Shown here one piece after another: positions 52,493 to 61,058 of a stretch of DNA of 64,000 nt (position 1 is its first letter; each line of letters begins with the position of its first letter). Location of the stretch: NCBI RefSeq assembly GCF_009765835.1, contig NZ_LMUS01000006.1, positions 186,001 through 250,000 on the forward strand, written 5' to 3'. Source of the DNA: Granulicella sp. L56. GTDB lineage: Bacteria > Acidobacteriota > Terriglobia > Terriglobales > Acidobacteriaceae. The translations under genes were made by a program, and so were the position numbers. The notes under the pieces are model-generated. The model was given only the letters and a program-made list of their open reading frames with translations. It was not told where the DNA came from and made no database searches.

Positions 52493-52571
52493 ATGTCGGT
52501 TGTGAAAAATTCCATCATGAGACTTGTAGGTGAAAGGATTGGGTCGGTCGCGCGTGTAGACGCTGTCATTC
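52493..52571 (+). pseudogene. Truncated siderophore-interacting flavoprotein gene
   Basis: About 26 codons, MSVVKNSIMRLVGERIGSVA then RVDAV, match the N-terminus of the protein at 24607-25323. Homology stops at about 52571, 80 bp before the IS481-type element. The rest of the gene is gone. Confidence 0.75.
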
Positions 52572-52652
52572 GCGTGTTGGCCATGCGTAGTTGCGTCAAT
52601 GCTTGGAGCTTCTCTGCATCACGGTTTCCCTGCTGTAACCGGAGAGAAGTGG

Positions 52653-53683
52653 TGCAAGGTGTTTAATCCCGGCATTTGATGGTGCATACTTTTCGCAAGA
52701 GTGGAAGGAGGCATTATGGGACTGGTTCTTCACCGAAGCGCGACAACGACAGAGGCGATCCGTCGAGCGATACAACATAGTCGAGAGAGTATGAGGGCTC
52801 TGGCCCGCCGTCACGGCATCAACCCGAAGACCGTCGCCAAGTGGAAGAAGCGCGAGTCCACGACGGATCGCAGGACCGGGCCCATCGTTCCCAGGTCGAC
52901 GGTTTTGTCGGTCGAACAGGAAGCCATCATCGTAGCGTTTCGCAAGCACACACTGTTGCCGCTCGACGACTGCCTCTACGCTCTCCAGGCCACGATCCCT
53001 CAGCTCACCCGATCGTCTCTTCACCGTTGCCTGGAACGCCATGGCATCAGCCGTCTGCCTGACCTCGAAGGCGACAAGCCCAGGAGGAAGAAGTTCGACA
53101 TCTATCCGATTGGCTTCTTCCACATCGACCTGGCCGAAGTGAGAACCGCTGAAGGCAGGCTCTACCTGTTCGTGGCCATCGACCGCACCTCGAAGTTCGC
53201 TGTCGTCGAACTGGTGGAAAAGGCCTATACGCGGGCTGCCGTTGCCTTCGTCGAAGCGCTCATCGAAGCCGTTCCGTACCGCATCCACACCGTGCTCACC
53301 GACAACGGCATCCAGTTCGCCGATCTGCCGAAGAACCGGCAGGGGCCAACCGCGCGCTTCCGTGGCCACCCCTTCGACCGTACCTGCTATATCCACGGAA
53401 TCGAACATCGGTTGACCAAGCCCAACCATCCCTGGACCAACGGGCAGGTCGAACGCATGAACAGAACCATCAAAGACGCTACCGTGAAGCGCTACTTTTA
53501 CGACACCCATCACCAACTCAAAGCGCACTTGGCAGACTTCCTGGCGGCCTACAACTTCGCCCGAAGACTCAAGACCCTCAAGGGGCTCACACCCTACGAA
53601 TATCTTTGCAAACTCTGGACGCAAACCCCAGACACATTTACTCTCAACCCAATCCATCAAATGCCGGGACTAAACACCTAGCA
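52653..53683. mobile_element. IS481-type insertion sequence
   Basis: About 1,030 bp with 30-bp terminal inverted repeats (52653-52682 and 53654-53683; core AGGTGTTTA-N-TCCCGGCATT), two mismatches by eye. It contains one transposase gene whose stop lies in the right repeat. I found no clear target duplication, in line with deletions at its flanks: a truncated flavoprotein gene on the left, truncated poxB on the right. Confidence 0.8.
52716..53681 (+). CDS. IS481-family transposase
   Basis: 321 residues from the ATG at 52716 (GGAAGGAGG upstream). N-terminal helix-turn-helix (MRALARRHGINPKTVAKWKK) followed by the rve/DDE integrase core: GFFHIDLAEVRT, VLTDNGIQFAD and HPWTNGQVERMNRTIKDAT, with D, D and E in place. 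Appears intact. Confidence 0.93.
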   Translation: MGLVLHRSATTTEAIRRAIQHSRESMRALARRHGINPKTVAKWKKRESTTDRRTGPIVPRSTVLSVEQEAIIVAFRKHTLLPLDDCLYALQATIPQLTRSSLHRCLERHGISRLPDLEGDKPRRKKFDIYPIGFFHIDLAEVRTAEGRLYLFVAIDRTSKFAVVELVEKAYTRAAVAFVEALIEAVPYRIHTVLTDNGIQFADLPKNRQGPTARFRGHPFDRTCYIHGIEHRLTKPNHPWTNGQVERMNRTIKDATVKRYFYDTHHQLKAHLADFLAAYNFARRLKTLKGLTPYEYLCKLWTQTPDTFTLNPIHQMPGLNT

Positions 53684-54212
53684 GACGGTTTAGCAGATTG
53701 GTCTTCGCCAGGTCGATGATGGCGTCTCCGCGTCCGTTCAGGACACTCTTGGTCAGATAGAGCCCAAATCCGAGAACCTGGCTTGGTGTGATCGTCGCAG
53801 GCATGGAGAGCTCCTGCCGATGTACGAGCACGTCCACCAGCGCCGGCCCGTCATGCGCGAAGGCTTGTTCAAGCGCCGGCTTCAACTCCTCAGCTTGAGT
53901 TACGCGAACTCCGAAGAGGCCACACGCTTCCGCCACCTTACTGAAGTCTGGATTCTTCAGGCCCGTGCCGAAAGGCACGATACCTGCAGCAATCATCTCA
54001 ACTTCAACAAATGCGAGAGCGTTGTTGTGGAAGACGACAATCTTCACCGGGAGCTTGTTCTGGACCGCAGTGAGCAGCTCCCCCATCAACATTGCCAAGC
54101 CTCCATCTCCAGAGAGGCTAATCACTTGTCTTTGAGGAAATGTAGCTTGCGCTCCTAAGGCCTGCGGCAACGCGTTGGCCATCGAACCATGGGAAAACGA
54201 ACCGATCCACAT
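53670..54212 (-). pseudogene. poxB: 3' fragment of pyruvate oxidase/dehydrogenase gene (TPP domain)
   Basis: About 180 residues equal to the C-terminal TPP-binding domain of PoxB-type enzymes: GSFSHGSMANALPQALGAQA, SLSGDGGLAMLMGELLTAVQ, and GRGDAIIDLAKTN near the end. The first ~390 residues are missing; at about 54205-54212 the homology is replaced by the DUF3150 gene. Its last codons lie in the IS inverted repeat. It is a remnant of a chromosomal gene, not a complete enzyme. Confidence 0.85.
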
Positions 54213-55095
54213 TGGCCGAGACTACCGCACTCATCGCCTCTTTCAGCGAACCCGCTCCGCTTGAAGAGACTCTGGCTGAGAAGTTCGCAGCGTCTGCTGC
54301 CGTGGTGACGCGCAAGAGGTCGTGCTTCTTCAGGTCCTGCGCCGAGTAACCACAGAGCCGCTGCTTGACCTGCTCTGCAAATCGATTGAGGTCTTCGTCG
54401 ACCTGGACATTGAGGCGCGGAAGGATCTCTACTAGATCAAAGACGTTGGTCACCAGAGAGGCATGGAAACGCGACTCGGGTTCGTTCAGCCGATCGACCA
54501 TATGGGAGACCACCTCACGCAACCTCTTCCACAGGTCCTCGGTGCCGCAAGCCAACGATTGGCGCACATTCGCGTCAATCTCGCGGGAGACACGAGCCTG
54601 CTCCTCTGCCGACATCTGGACCCGGAAGTCCGCTCCCGAGGGGATGGGCAGAATCTCGAGCTTCACGCCGAACTTCGTTCGCAACTTCTCGGCGGACGGA
54701 TAGTCCTCCTCCCGAAAGAGCCCGTTCAGTTCCGGACGCACCTGATCGATGTACTGCGGATAGACCGCGAGGAAGCTCTCCACTCCCTGCTCGAAGCTCG
54801 CCTCGAACTCCCGCATCCGCTCCATCAGGTCGAAGTAGAAGTTCGACGGCAACAGGCGAAAGCCTTCGTCGGACCAGGGGAGAGTGATCTTGTAGAAGTG
54901 CTGCCTTATCTGGCCAGCCAGCGTCCGCAGGTCGTCCAGCTTGTCTGCACCGCGCAAGAGCTGCTTGTTGTAGCGTCCGGCGCTCTGATGCGCTCCATGT
55001 TGATAAGCGACGTCGCGACTGATCTTGCGATCGTGTTTGACGGCCGTCCAGATGCTGATGTGGATGGCCGCGAGCATAGCGCGTTCGGGGATCAT
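54118..55095 (-). CDS. DUF3150-family protein, 3' end replaced
   Basis: 325 residues. The first ~290 match the DUF3150 pattern found next to MoxR ATPases on plasmids and phages: SIWTAVKHDRKISRDVA, KITLPWSDEGFRLLP, FREEDYPSAEKLRTKFGVKL and SGADFRVQM. The final ~30 residues are read out of frame through the poxB fragment, so the natural C-terminus is lost. Its start overlaps the MoxR stop (ATGA). Probably works with the ATPase; a VWA-type third partner, usual for such loci, is missing. Confidence 0.7.
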   Translation of the reverse strand: MIPERAMLAAIHISIWTAVKHDRKISRDVAYQHGAHQSAGRYNKQLLRGADKLDDLRTLAGQIRQHFYKITLPWSDEGFRLLPSNFYFDLMERMREFEASFEQGVESFLAVYPQYIDQVRPELNGLFREEDYPSAEKLRTKFGVKLEILPIPSGADFRVQMSAEEQARVSREIDANVRQSLACGTEDLWKRLREVVSHMVDRLNEPESRFHASLVTNVFDLVEILPRLNVQVDEDLNRFAEQVKQRLCGYSAQDLKKHDLLRVTTAADAANFSARVSSSGAGSLKEAMSAVVSANVDRFVFPWFDGQRVAAGLRSASYISSKTSD

Positions 55096-56102
55096 TGCAA
55101 TACCTCCCGGTATTTCACGCCGAACTGGATGAACTCCGGCGTGTGGGTGATAGCGACCTCTCGTGCGGCCGCGTCGCGGACGGCCATAACGCGCATCTCG
55201 GTCGGCATGCGGTCGAGGTAGGTAATCCCTCTGCCGATGGAGTTGTCCGTCATGACACGGCCCAGCGCCGTGGCGACCGCAATCTGTGCGGAGGTCTCCG
55301 TGGGGACCGGGGCTGTCGCTGGATTAAGGAGGATCTCGTCGATGGAAGGCAACTGACGGAAGTGCCGGAGAAATCCGATAAGCTCCGAAGCCGCTCCTTC
55401 ACCGACCGTTCCATCGAGTAGTTGCGCTTCGAACTCGCTGGTGCCCGAGAGCAGCAATGCGTTCCGATGTTTGGCGACGCCGCACAGGACGTTCGAGGCC
55501 ATCTCCCAGGATCGCGGAGTGGGCCATGCGTTGGCGTCGGCCATCGTGTCGGCCGCGTGCAGCAGATCCGGCTTGAACCGCAGAAACGCGATGATCTCTG
55601 GGCGGATGCGGGCCTTGACTGCCCACTTGCACCAATCGTCCAGGTCCGCCTCGAGTTCGAGATGCACGAACCGATTACGCAGGGGACGCGGCATCGCGAA
55701 ATGGACGCCTCGTTCCGAGGCTGGATTGCCGGCAGCGATGACTACCCACCCGTCGGGCAGGACGTATTCGCCGAGCTTGCGATCGAGAACGAGTTGATAG
55801 CATCCGGCCTGCGTCATCTGTGGAGCGGAGGTCAGTTCGTCGAGAAAGAGAATGCCCTTGCCGGTGGTGGGCAGGAACTTTGGAGGCACCCATTCGGTCT
55901 GGTCCGACGCAATCCGCGGCAGCCCGCGCAGGTCGACTGGGTCGAGTTGCACGGCCCGTACGTCGAGAAAGTCGAAATCGAGGTCGCGGGCGACCTGCCC
56001 GACGATCTGCGATTTGCCGACGCCGCATGGTCCCCAGATATGCAGGGGCACACGCTCGTCGATGAGCGCATGAAGCGCTTCATGGAGCTTAGAGGGTTTC
56101 AT
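55092..56102 (-). CDS. MoxR-type AAA+ ATPase
   Basis: 336 residues. Walker A GPCGVGKS (24-31), Walker B GILFLDEL with the ensuing TSAP, sensor 1 VVIAAGNPASE and an arginine-finger region MPRPLRNRF. MoxR ATPases remodel or load metal centres into partner proteins, often with a VWA protein. Here the partner visible is a DUF3150 protein that is translationally coupled. Loci of this kind occur on plasmids and islands; the substrate is unknown. Confidence 0.88.
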   Translation of the reverse strand: MKPSKLHEALHALIDERVPLHIWGPCGVGKSQIVGQVARDLDFDFLDVRAVQLDPVDLRGLPRIASDQTEWVPPKFLPTTGKGILFLDELTSAPQMTQAGCYQLVLDRKLGEYVLPDGWVVIAAGNPASERGVHFAMPRPLRNRFVHLELEADLDDWCKWAVKARIRPEIIAFLRFKPDLLHAADTMADANAWPTPRSWEMASNVLCGVAKHRNALLLSGTSEFEAQLLDGTVGEGAASELIGFLRHFRQLPSIDEILLNPATAPVPTETSAQIAVATALGRVMTDNSIGRGITYLDRMPTEMRVMAVRDAAAREVAITHTPEFIQFGVKYREVLQ

Positions 56103-56266
56103 GGCTTTCCTTGTGATGATTGGATGAGAGGAGTAAGTAATTTAATCTAAATGACTTATACGGAATCGAAGCCAAGCCGATCTCTGGGAGGCCAGGATGG
56201 ACCGGGGCAAGGTCAATCGGATTCGTATGATCAGCAATTGGAATGAAGGGCTCCAGCGAATCAGGG

Positions 56267-57014
56267 CTAACTGGGTCGTGGCAAGGTTCCATAATCGCGA
56301 AGAATCTCGATATCGCCGTCGCTGGTCGTCAGATGACGCATTCTAAATTCAACCGTCGGTATTGGCTCGATAAAGAGAAATGTGCCGTCCTTGAATCGGA
56401 TTTCGAAGCCTTGCCACCCTCTCGCTTCTTCCGCATGGCGGATGGAATCGACGATTTTGCCCGCGGCTTCCAGGTAAATCCTCCCGGCGGTGATTTCGTT
56501 CGGAGTTGAAGGCGGCAGAGATGTCGGCTCGTCACCTACTAGGCAGTATCGACATATAGATTGAGTGCAAGTGATTGATTAATATAGAAGCTGTCATCCT
56601 GAGCGGAGCCTCTCGCAGTTTTATCGCGTGAGGCGGAGTCGAAGGACCTGCGGTCGGCAGGTGATGCCAAGATTTTCTCCGCTATTTCCCACCCGTTCGA
56701 TCCGTCCCGTCTCGTTTCTATATGTCGATACTGCCTAGCTCATCCACCGCGGCTCGAACAACCGCCCCGCAATGCACCGCCATAGGCGCGGCGGAGCCTC
56801 GACAGACAGAGGCGATCTGTTTGAGCGCTCGAAGCAGTGTTGGAGCGGACATCAGGAGCGGCCGGATCGCAGACCATTCTGCGGAGCGTTCTTCGTAGTC
56901 ACGGTCCCGTCTGCCTCCCTGAAACGCGTCCTCGGCCCAATCTTCGAGAAATTGATCGGGCAGACCGAGAAGCCTGTCCACGTCGGCGCTCGAACAAGAA
57001 TAGATAGTGAGCAT
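56267..57014 (-). pseudogene. Hypothetical gene split by a 194-bp MITE
   Basis: The 5' part (57014-56736, 93 codons, MLTIYSCSSADVDRLLGLPD to AAVDEL) and the 3' part (56539-56267, VGDEPTSLPPSTPNEITAGR to ILRDYGTLPRPS) are in the same frame once the MITE and one TA copy are removed. They restore a 183-residue protein. With the insertion, translation stops five codons inside the MITE. Family not recognised. It lies between the antitoxin gene and the MoxR operon. Confidence 0.75.
56542..56735. mobile_element. 194-bp MITE, TA-flanked
   Basis: Perfect 19-bp terminal inverted repeats (GGCAGTATCGACATATAGA at the left end, its complement at the right) and a TA duplication on each side, the signature of IS630/Tc1-mariner-type non-autonomous elements. 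No coding capacity. The interior holds a GTCATCCTGAGCGGA...GAGTCGAAGGACC motif, a dispersed repeat type, and an imperfect hairpin (GCCTCTCGC / GCGTGAGGC). Confidence 0.88.
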
Positions 57015-57124
57015 CTGTTTTCCTTTCAGTAACTTCTTGACTGACGGTCTACCGAACGAAATGCCTGTAGTCCGCTGTGGCCCAGTTCGTGACGGCGATC
57101 TGATTAGCCCAAGGTCAGGGTGTA

Positions 57125-57142
57125 ATATTGCCGATATTGCCG
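57125..57142. promoter_or_regulatory. Direct repeats ATATTGCCG before the antitoxin gene
   Basis: Two abutting copies of ATATTGCCG (57125-57133, 57134-57142), 40 bp before the antitoxin start, followed by CAGTATTGGCA. Position suits an autoregulatory site for the Xre-type antitoxin. Confidence 0.4.
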
Positions 57143-57182
57143 CTTTAGTGTACGATTGTGACAGTATTGGCAGGAGGCGAAG

Positions 57183-57827
57183 GTGAGCTCATCCATCACT
57201 AATCCGAAATCAAGAGGCGCCGGTGACACGCTCGCCTTGGACCTGGCTCTTCCCGAAGGGACCAATCCTGCGATTTTGCGGTCGGTCCGCCAAGGGATCG
57301 CCCAAGCCGTCCACCTCGTTCTCAGCACCCGGCAGACAGCCATCCTGGAACAAGCAGACCAACTTGCCGGACTTGTGAGTGGTTTGATCGAGCCCGACCT
57401 CGGCCTGGTTGAGGAACGTATCGATCGGATGGAGACCATTCGGACGATGTTTCATGGAGGGGAGTGGCTCAGCAACGAGATGCTTAATCAATTGCAGTCG
57501 GAGCCACCCTCGAACCGATCCATGCCGGCCAGCGACTGGAAGCGCCGCGGGCGGATCTTCAGCGTCAACTTCGGCGGGAAGGAGTACTTCCCACGCTACG
57601 AATTTGACACTCTATACCAGCCTCTGCCGGTGATCCGGGACATCTTGAAGGCCTTTGGCCCGGTGGCGGATTCGTGGAAGCTCGCTGCGTGGTTTCACTT
57701 CCCCAACGGATGGATCGTTGAACCCGGACCAGAGGGTCCGACTCCGGTAGCTCCCAAAGACGCTCTGGATCGACGTGAGGACCTGCTCAACGCTCTCAAG
57801 AAGCGGCAAGGGAGCTATGTAGCATGA
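57183..57827 (+). CDS. Xre/MbcA/ParS-type antitoxin
   Basis: 214 residues from the GTG at 57183, with CAGGAGG 8 nt upstream. The C-terminal third has the MbcA/ParS toxin-binding pattern: QPLPVIRDILKAFGPVADSW, KLAAWFHFPNGWIVEPGPEG. The N-terminal half is helical and less typical than the usual Xre helix-turn-helix. It is followed with ATGA overlap by a RES-domain toxin, so the pair forms a type II toxin-antitoxin module. Confidence 0.78.
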   Translation: MSSSITNPKSRGAGDTLALDLALPEGTNPAILRSVRQGIAQAVHLVLSTRQTAILEQADQLAGLVSGLIEPDLGLVEERIDRMETIRTMFHGGEWLSNEMLNQLQSEPPSNRSMPASDWKRRGRIFSVNFGGKEYFPRYEFDTLYQPLPVIRDILKAFGPVADSWKLAAWFHFPNGWIVEPGPEGPTPVAPKDALDRREDLLNALKKRQGSYVA

Positions 57828-58468
57828 TCTGTGGACTACCGGTACCCGGCCCGTCAGAGGCATTTACCGCGGTCTCCGTGAAGCACTCCGACGTCGCGGT
57901 CTGGTTCCATGTGTACAGCACGAAGAACTATCCCACCCATGCAGGCTCCTTTTCCCTGGGATGGGGCGACACCCGTTTCGCTCCCATCCATGCCGAAGGC
58001 GGGACGTGGCTGCATACCTACTACGTGGCCAGCACGCCGGAGTGCGCTTACATCGAGTCGGTGCTGCATGACATTCCGCTCCATCCCTCTGGGTCCTTCG
58101 ATGAGGACGAGCTTCGGCATTACCATCTGGCGGGGGTGGTCCTTCCTGAGCCGCTCGAATGTGTGAGCTTCCACACGCCCTATTTGCCTGCTCTCCAAAA
58201 TCTCACTCGCGCTCAGTTGATCGACAGCCTGCCGGCTTGCTACGAGGAGACGAGAGCATGGTCTCAAGCGGCCTATCTGCAGTGCCCCGATGCGCAGGCT
58301 CTGGCCTATGGATCGCGAAGAGATGACGCGGGGCGTTGCCTCATGCTTTTCGGCCAACGCATGCCTGCCCCTCCGTTGACAGTCGTTTCGGACGAACCGT
58401 TGGCGCTGGAGCCGAGACGCTCAGAGATCATCGCTCTGATTCGCCGACTGAAGATCCACAAGATTTAG
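57824..58468 (+). CDS. RES-domain toxin (NAD+-degrading type)
   Basis: 214 residues. RES domain with the expected Arg (GWGDTRFAPI), Glu (ECAYIESVLHDI) and a later Ser (LAYGSRRDD), the residues that give the family its name. RES toxins cleave or phosphorolyse NAD+ and stop growth when their Xre-type antitoxin is lost. Start overlaps the antitoxin stop. Confidence 0.82.
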   Translation: MICGLPVPGPSEAFTAVSVKHSDVAVWFHVYSTKNYPTHAGSFSLGWGDTRFAPIHAEGGTWLHTYYVASTPECAYIESVLHDIPLHPSGSFDEDELRHYHLAGVVLPEPLECVSFHTPYLPALQNLTRAQLIDSLPACYEETRAWSQAAYLQCPDAQALAYGSRRDDAGRCLMLFGQRMPAPPLTVVSDEPLALEPRRSEIIALIRRLKIHKI

Positions 58469-58710
58469 CTCGGTCTTCTCTCGCGTCGGCCATGTCAGAG
58501 TTCGTTGAGAAACTCAGTTCAAGAGACTCGATGATGGAACGAATGCTCGCGCTCTTACTTCCAGAATCGGAATTGTGCATTGCGAAGCCGCCCAGGCGAG
58601 ATGAAGCGCTTCCGTCAGTTTGCGGCGTCGAGCACGTCTGTGATTTTCTTGAGGTGGCATGCCATCATCGGGTAGTTCATAGATTCATCTGTTTGGAGAC
58701 AGAAGCCACG

Positions 58711-59271
58711 ATGTCAACATTTTCAGATCAATTCTCCGTTGCACTTCCATACGGGCAGTACCTTGCGAACGGTACTGAAGAGCAGCAGCGCCGCTGGACG
58801 CAGGTCTACGACATTGCAGGGCTCGATGCAACTCAACAGGAGTTCATCGCCGGCTTCGAGCGGGAGATGAAGATTCTTGTTCATTCCGGCATCTGGTGCG
58901 AAGATTGTGTCGAGCAGTGTCCGCTGATCCAGCGGACCGCCGAAGCCAATCCTGCAAAGATCAATGTGCATTTCTGGAACGCGAGATGAATACGGAGCTC
59001 AGCCAAGAGTTGCGCATCAACGGAGGAAGCCGAGTTCCCGTTGTTCGTTTTTACTCCGAAGATGATGTCTGGTGCGCCACGGCAGGAGACCGAACGCTCA
59101 ATCGATATCGCGCGCTTGCGCTGAAGCGCCTTGGGCCAAGCTGTCCGACTGGCATTCTTCCGCCCGAGAAGGCGAAGTGGAAGCGACAGTCGCCGACTGG
59201 CTCAACGAGGTGGAGCGTGTGCAACTCATGCTTCGACGCACCCGCGGCTGCGCGAAAAATATCAGGACTAG
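58711..59271 (+). pseudogene. Thioredoxin-like gene with three frameshifts
   Basis: The first frame (58711 to about 58970) has KILVHSGIWCEDCVEQCPLI with a WCEDC redox motif. The sequence continues in a second frame as FLEREMNTELSQELRINGGS and RVPVVRFYSEDDVWCA, in a third as GEVEATVADWLNEVERVQLM, and returns to another for RLREKYQD and a TAG at 59271. Joined, these give one thioredoxin-fold protein of about 185 residues. Three indels mean it is dead. Confidence 0.75.
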
Positions 59272-59671
59272 GGCGTTCCACCCCAACGAGCCAAAAGCGC
59301 GCTCGTCGGGGACCCCGGTTTGCCCCAGGCTGGTATAGAGCGGGCCTTTGGCCCTTGTGTAAGTGAGGCCCAAAGTTGGTATAGAGCTCGCTTTTGGCCC
59401 TTGGTTTGGGATGCGAATTCAAGAGTCACCACGCTCGTTTGCCGTCTGTGTTGCTGCTGTTGCATCAGCACCCCCTTCCCCCCTACTTAAGTCCTAAAGT
59501 CTTCGAAAAAAAGGACCTAAGTCCGGACTTCGGTTCGGACTTAGGTTAAATGAAAAGGCCCGGCGAGTGCCGGGCCTCTCTCTTTTTCCTTCTGATTTAA
59601 TTATACCGGGGCTGTCAATAGGCTGGAGCTGTGGCGGTGGCCAGTCTCTGGATTGGGGTGCTTCTACGACT
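59272..59671. other. Non-coding boundary region with hairpins
   Basis: About 400 bp without a gene. It has two copies of GGTATAGAGC (about 59331 and 59379) within related GGCCTTTGGCCCTT / GCTTTTGGCCCTT context, a stem-loop CCTAAGTCCG / CGGACTTAGG (59516-59545), and the terminator below. It separates mobile cargo from the phosphatase gene. Confidence 0.5.
59556..59577. terminator. Rho-independent terminator, possibly bidirectional
   Basis: 9-bp GC-rich stem AGGCCCGGC / GCCGGGCCT with a GAGT loop, followed on the plus strand by CTCTCTCTTTTTCC and on the minus strand by TTTTCATTT. It lies 95 bp downstream of the phosphatase stop and probably ends that transcript. Confidence 0.75.
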
Positions 59672-60982
59672 CTATTTTTGAACGTAGCTGGGATCGATCG
59701 CTTGATGGACGGTCTGGGAGAAGTCGGTCCAGGAACAGGAAAGATCCTGCCGGCTACAGCCGGGGAGAAAGACGGGCACACGGCTCGGCGGGTTGGCGGG
59801 GGAGAGGGTCGCGGCGGCGCGCATCTGCTCGAGGGTCTGCGCGGTGAAGTAGACGCGCACGGAGTAACGACCGGAGGTGGGGTCTTTCCATAGCTCGAAG
59901 ACAAGCGCGCTGCCGGGAGGGGTATCGTCGCGACGGTCGTCGGCGATCCATGTGAGGTTGAGCAGGCCTGCGATGTTGGAGAGATTCGTGTCGTGGCCGA
60001 CGAGGAAGAGAGCGCGATCTGCCGGCCGGGATACGGCACCCGGAACGGCGCGGCAGGTGGCGGCCTGCTCGAGCGATCTTTCAATGTGGTCGAGCAGGTT
60101 GGATGCCTGTGCCTGGGCGATGACAGGGGTGCGTTGCGCAAAGTCGGATGCAACGGTGTGGAGGCCGATGAGAGAGCGGAGTTTTATGCCATCGACGCAG
60201 CCCCAGCCCACATCTGCGGCGTCCATGCCTTGTGTGTATTCGAGGAGAATGTTTTCGGTGAGCGTGGCAGCGGTATTGATGGGACCGCGCAGTTCGGCGA
60301 GATGGTCGCCTTTTGCGGTCGTAATGCTTGCCGGAAGGGTAAGGATTGAAGTGCGTTTCGATGACGGAGCGGAGGGCGATGCACCGCAAGTGGCGAGGAT
60401 GTTGTCAAAAGCGGCGAGCTGTTGATCGTTGGCAGTGGTGAGGTTATTGGGATCGCCACCGACGCGCCCGGCAATCGCGGCAGCAGCAAGCGCGGAGTTT
60501 AAGGGGCCGAGCTTTGCAGGAACAGGGTGAAAGAGCGCGTCGTTCGTTCCTTCAGGCAGGGATTGCACCCGAGCATTGCAGCCGGGAAACAGGCCTTCGG
60601 AGAGTGCGTTGCCAGTCTCGCGGGTGCGTTGGTCAGAGTCGGCGTAGATGGTCACGCTGGAGGCCGCTTCGCATCCCTGCGCGCTGAGGAGCCCTTCGCT
60701 TGCGAGTTGGGCGCGGTCGTAGGCGCCGAAGAGCTTCATCAGGGTGTAGCCGTGAGCAGTGAGATAGCCGGGCTTGACATCCCATGCGGGCCAGGGCGCG
60801 GCTGAGTAGATGCTGTATTGAGAAGCCTTGCCTGTAGGCGACCGAACTCCATGGCGGCTGAGGTAGACGACAAACGCTAGGTTCGCGGCATCCTTATTCT
60901 GCGAAGGAGAAGGAACAGTCTGCGCGACAAGAGGCGCACAGAGAAAGGCAACTAGGGTGATGGACAGAAGGCATCGCGTCAT
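59672..60982 (-). CDS. Histidine acid phosphatase (phytase-like)
   Basis: 436 residues with a signal peptide (CLLSITLVAFLCAPLVAQ). The branch-2 histidine phosphatase motif RHGVRSPT (about residues 43-50) holds the nucleophilic His, and the proton-donor HD motif is in VGHDTNLSN near residue 339. Cysteine pairs suit a periplasmic enzyme. It hydrolyses phosphomonoesters at acidic pH, possibly phytate. It is on the same strand as the TonB receptor 76 bp upstream, so they may form an operon. Confidence 0.92.
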   Translation of the reverse strand: MTRCLLSITLVAFLCAPLVAQTVPSPSQNKDAANLAFVVYLSRHGVRSPTGKASQYSIYSAAPWPAWDVKPGYLTAHGYTLMKLFGAYDRAQLASEGLLSAQGCEAASSVTIYADSDQRTRETGNALSEGLFPGCNARVQSLPEGTNDALFHPVPAKLGPLNSALAAAAIAGRVGGDPNNLTTANDQQLAAFDNILATCGASPSAPSSKRTSILTLPASITTAKGDHLAELRGPINTAATLTENILLEYTQGMDAADVGWGCVDGIKLRSLIGLHTVASDFAQRTPVIAQAQASNLLDHIERSLEQAATCRAVPGAVSRPADRALFLVGHDTNLSNIAGLLNLTWIADDRRDDTPPGSALVFELWKDPTSGRYSVRVYFTAQTLEQMRAAATLSPANPPSRVPVFLPGCSRQDLSCSWTDFSQTVHQAIDPSYVQK

Positions 60983-61058
60983 GAGGTTCCTTGAATCTGA
61001 GATGCCGAAGCACCACTAAGAGTGTGTGCTCCGGCGGATAAGGAGTTATCGAAAGAAC

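Noticed and set aside
52596..53660. Long minus-strand open frame opposite the IS481 transposase
   Set aside because: It is the antisense of a transposase with full DDE motifs; no domain or ribosome-binding site on the minus strand.
53670..54212. Complete small TPP enzyme
   Set aside because: Matches only the C-terminal third of PoxB; the start codon lies inside the domain and the upstream sequence belongs to another gene.
56089..56292. 67-residue minus-strand open frame upstream of the MoxR gene
   Set aside because: Overlaps both the MoxR start and the end of the disrupted gene in another frame; Pro/Ile/Ser-rich and without a motif.
59331..59400. CRISPR or tandem array in the GGTATAGAGC / TTGGCCCTT region
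   Set aside because: Only two imperfect units with no regular spacer length.
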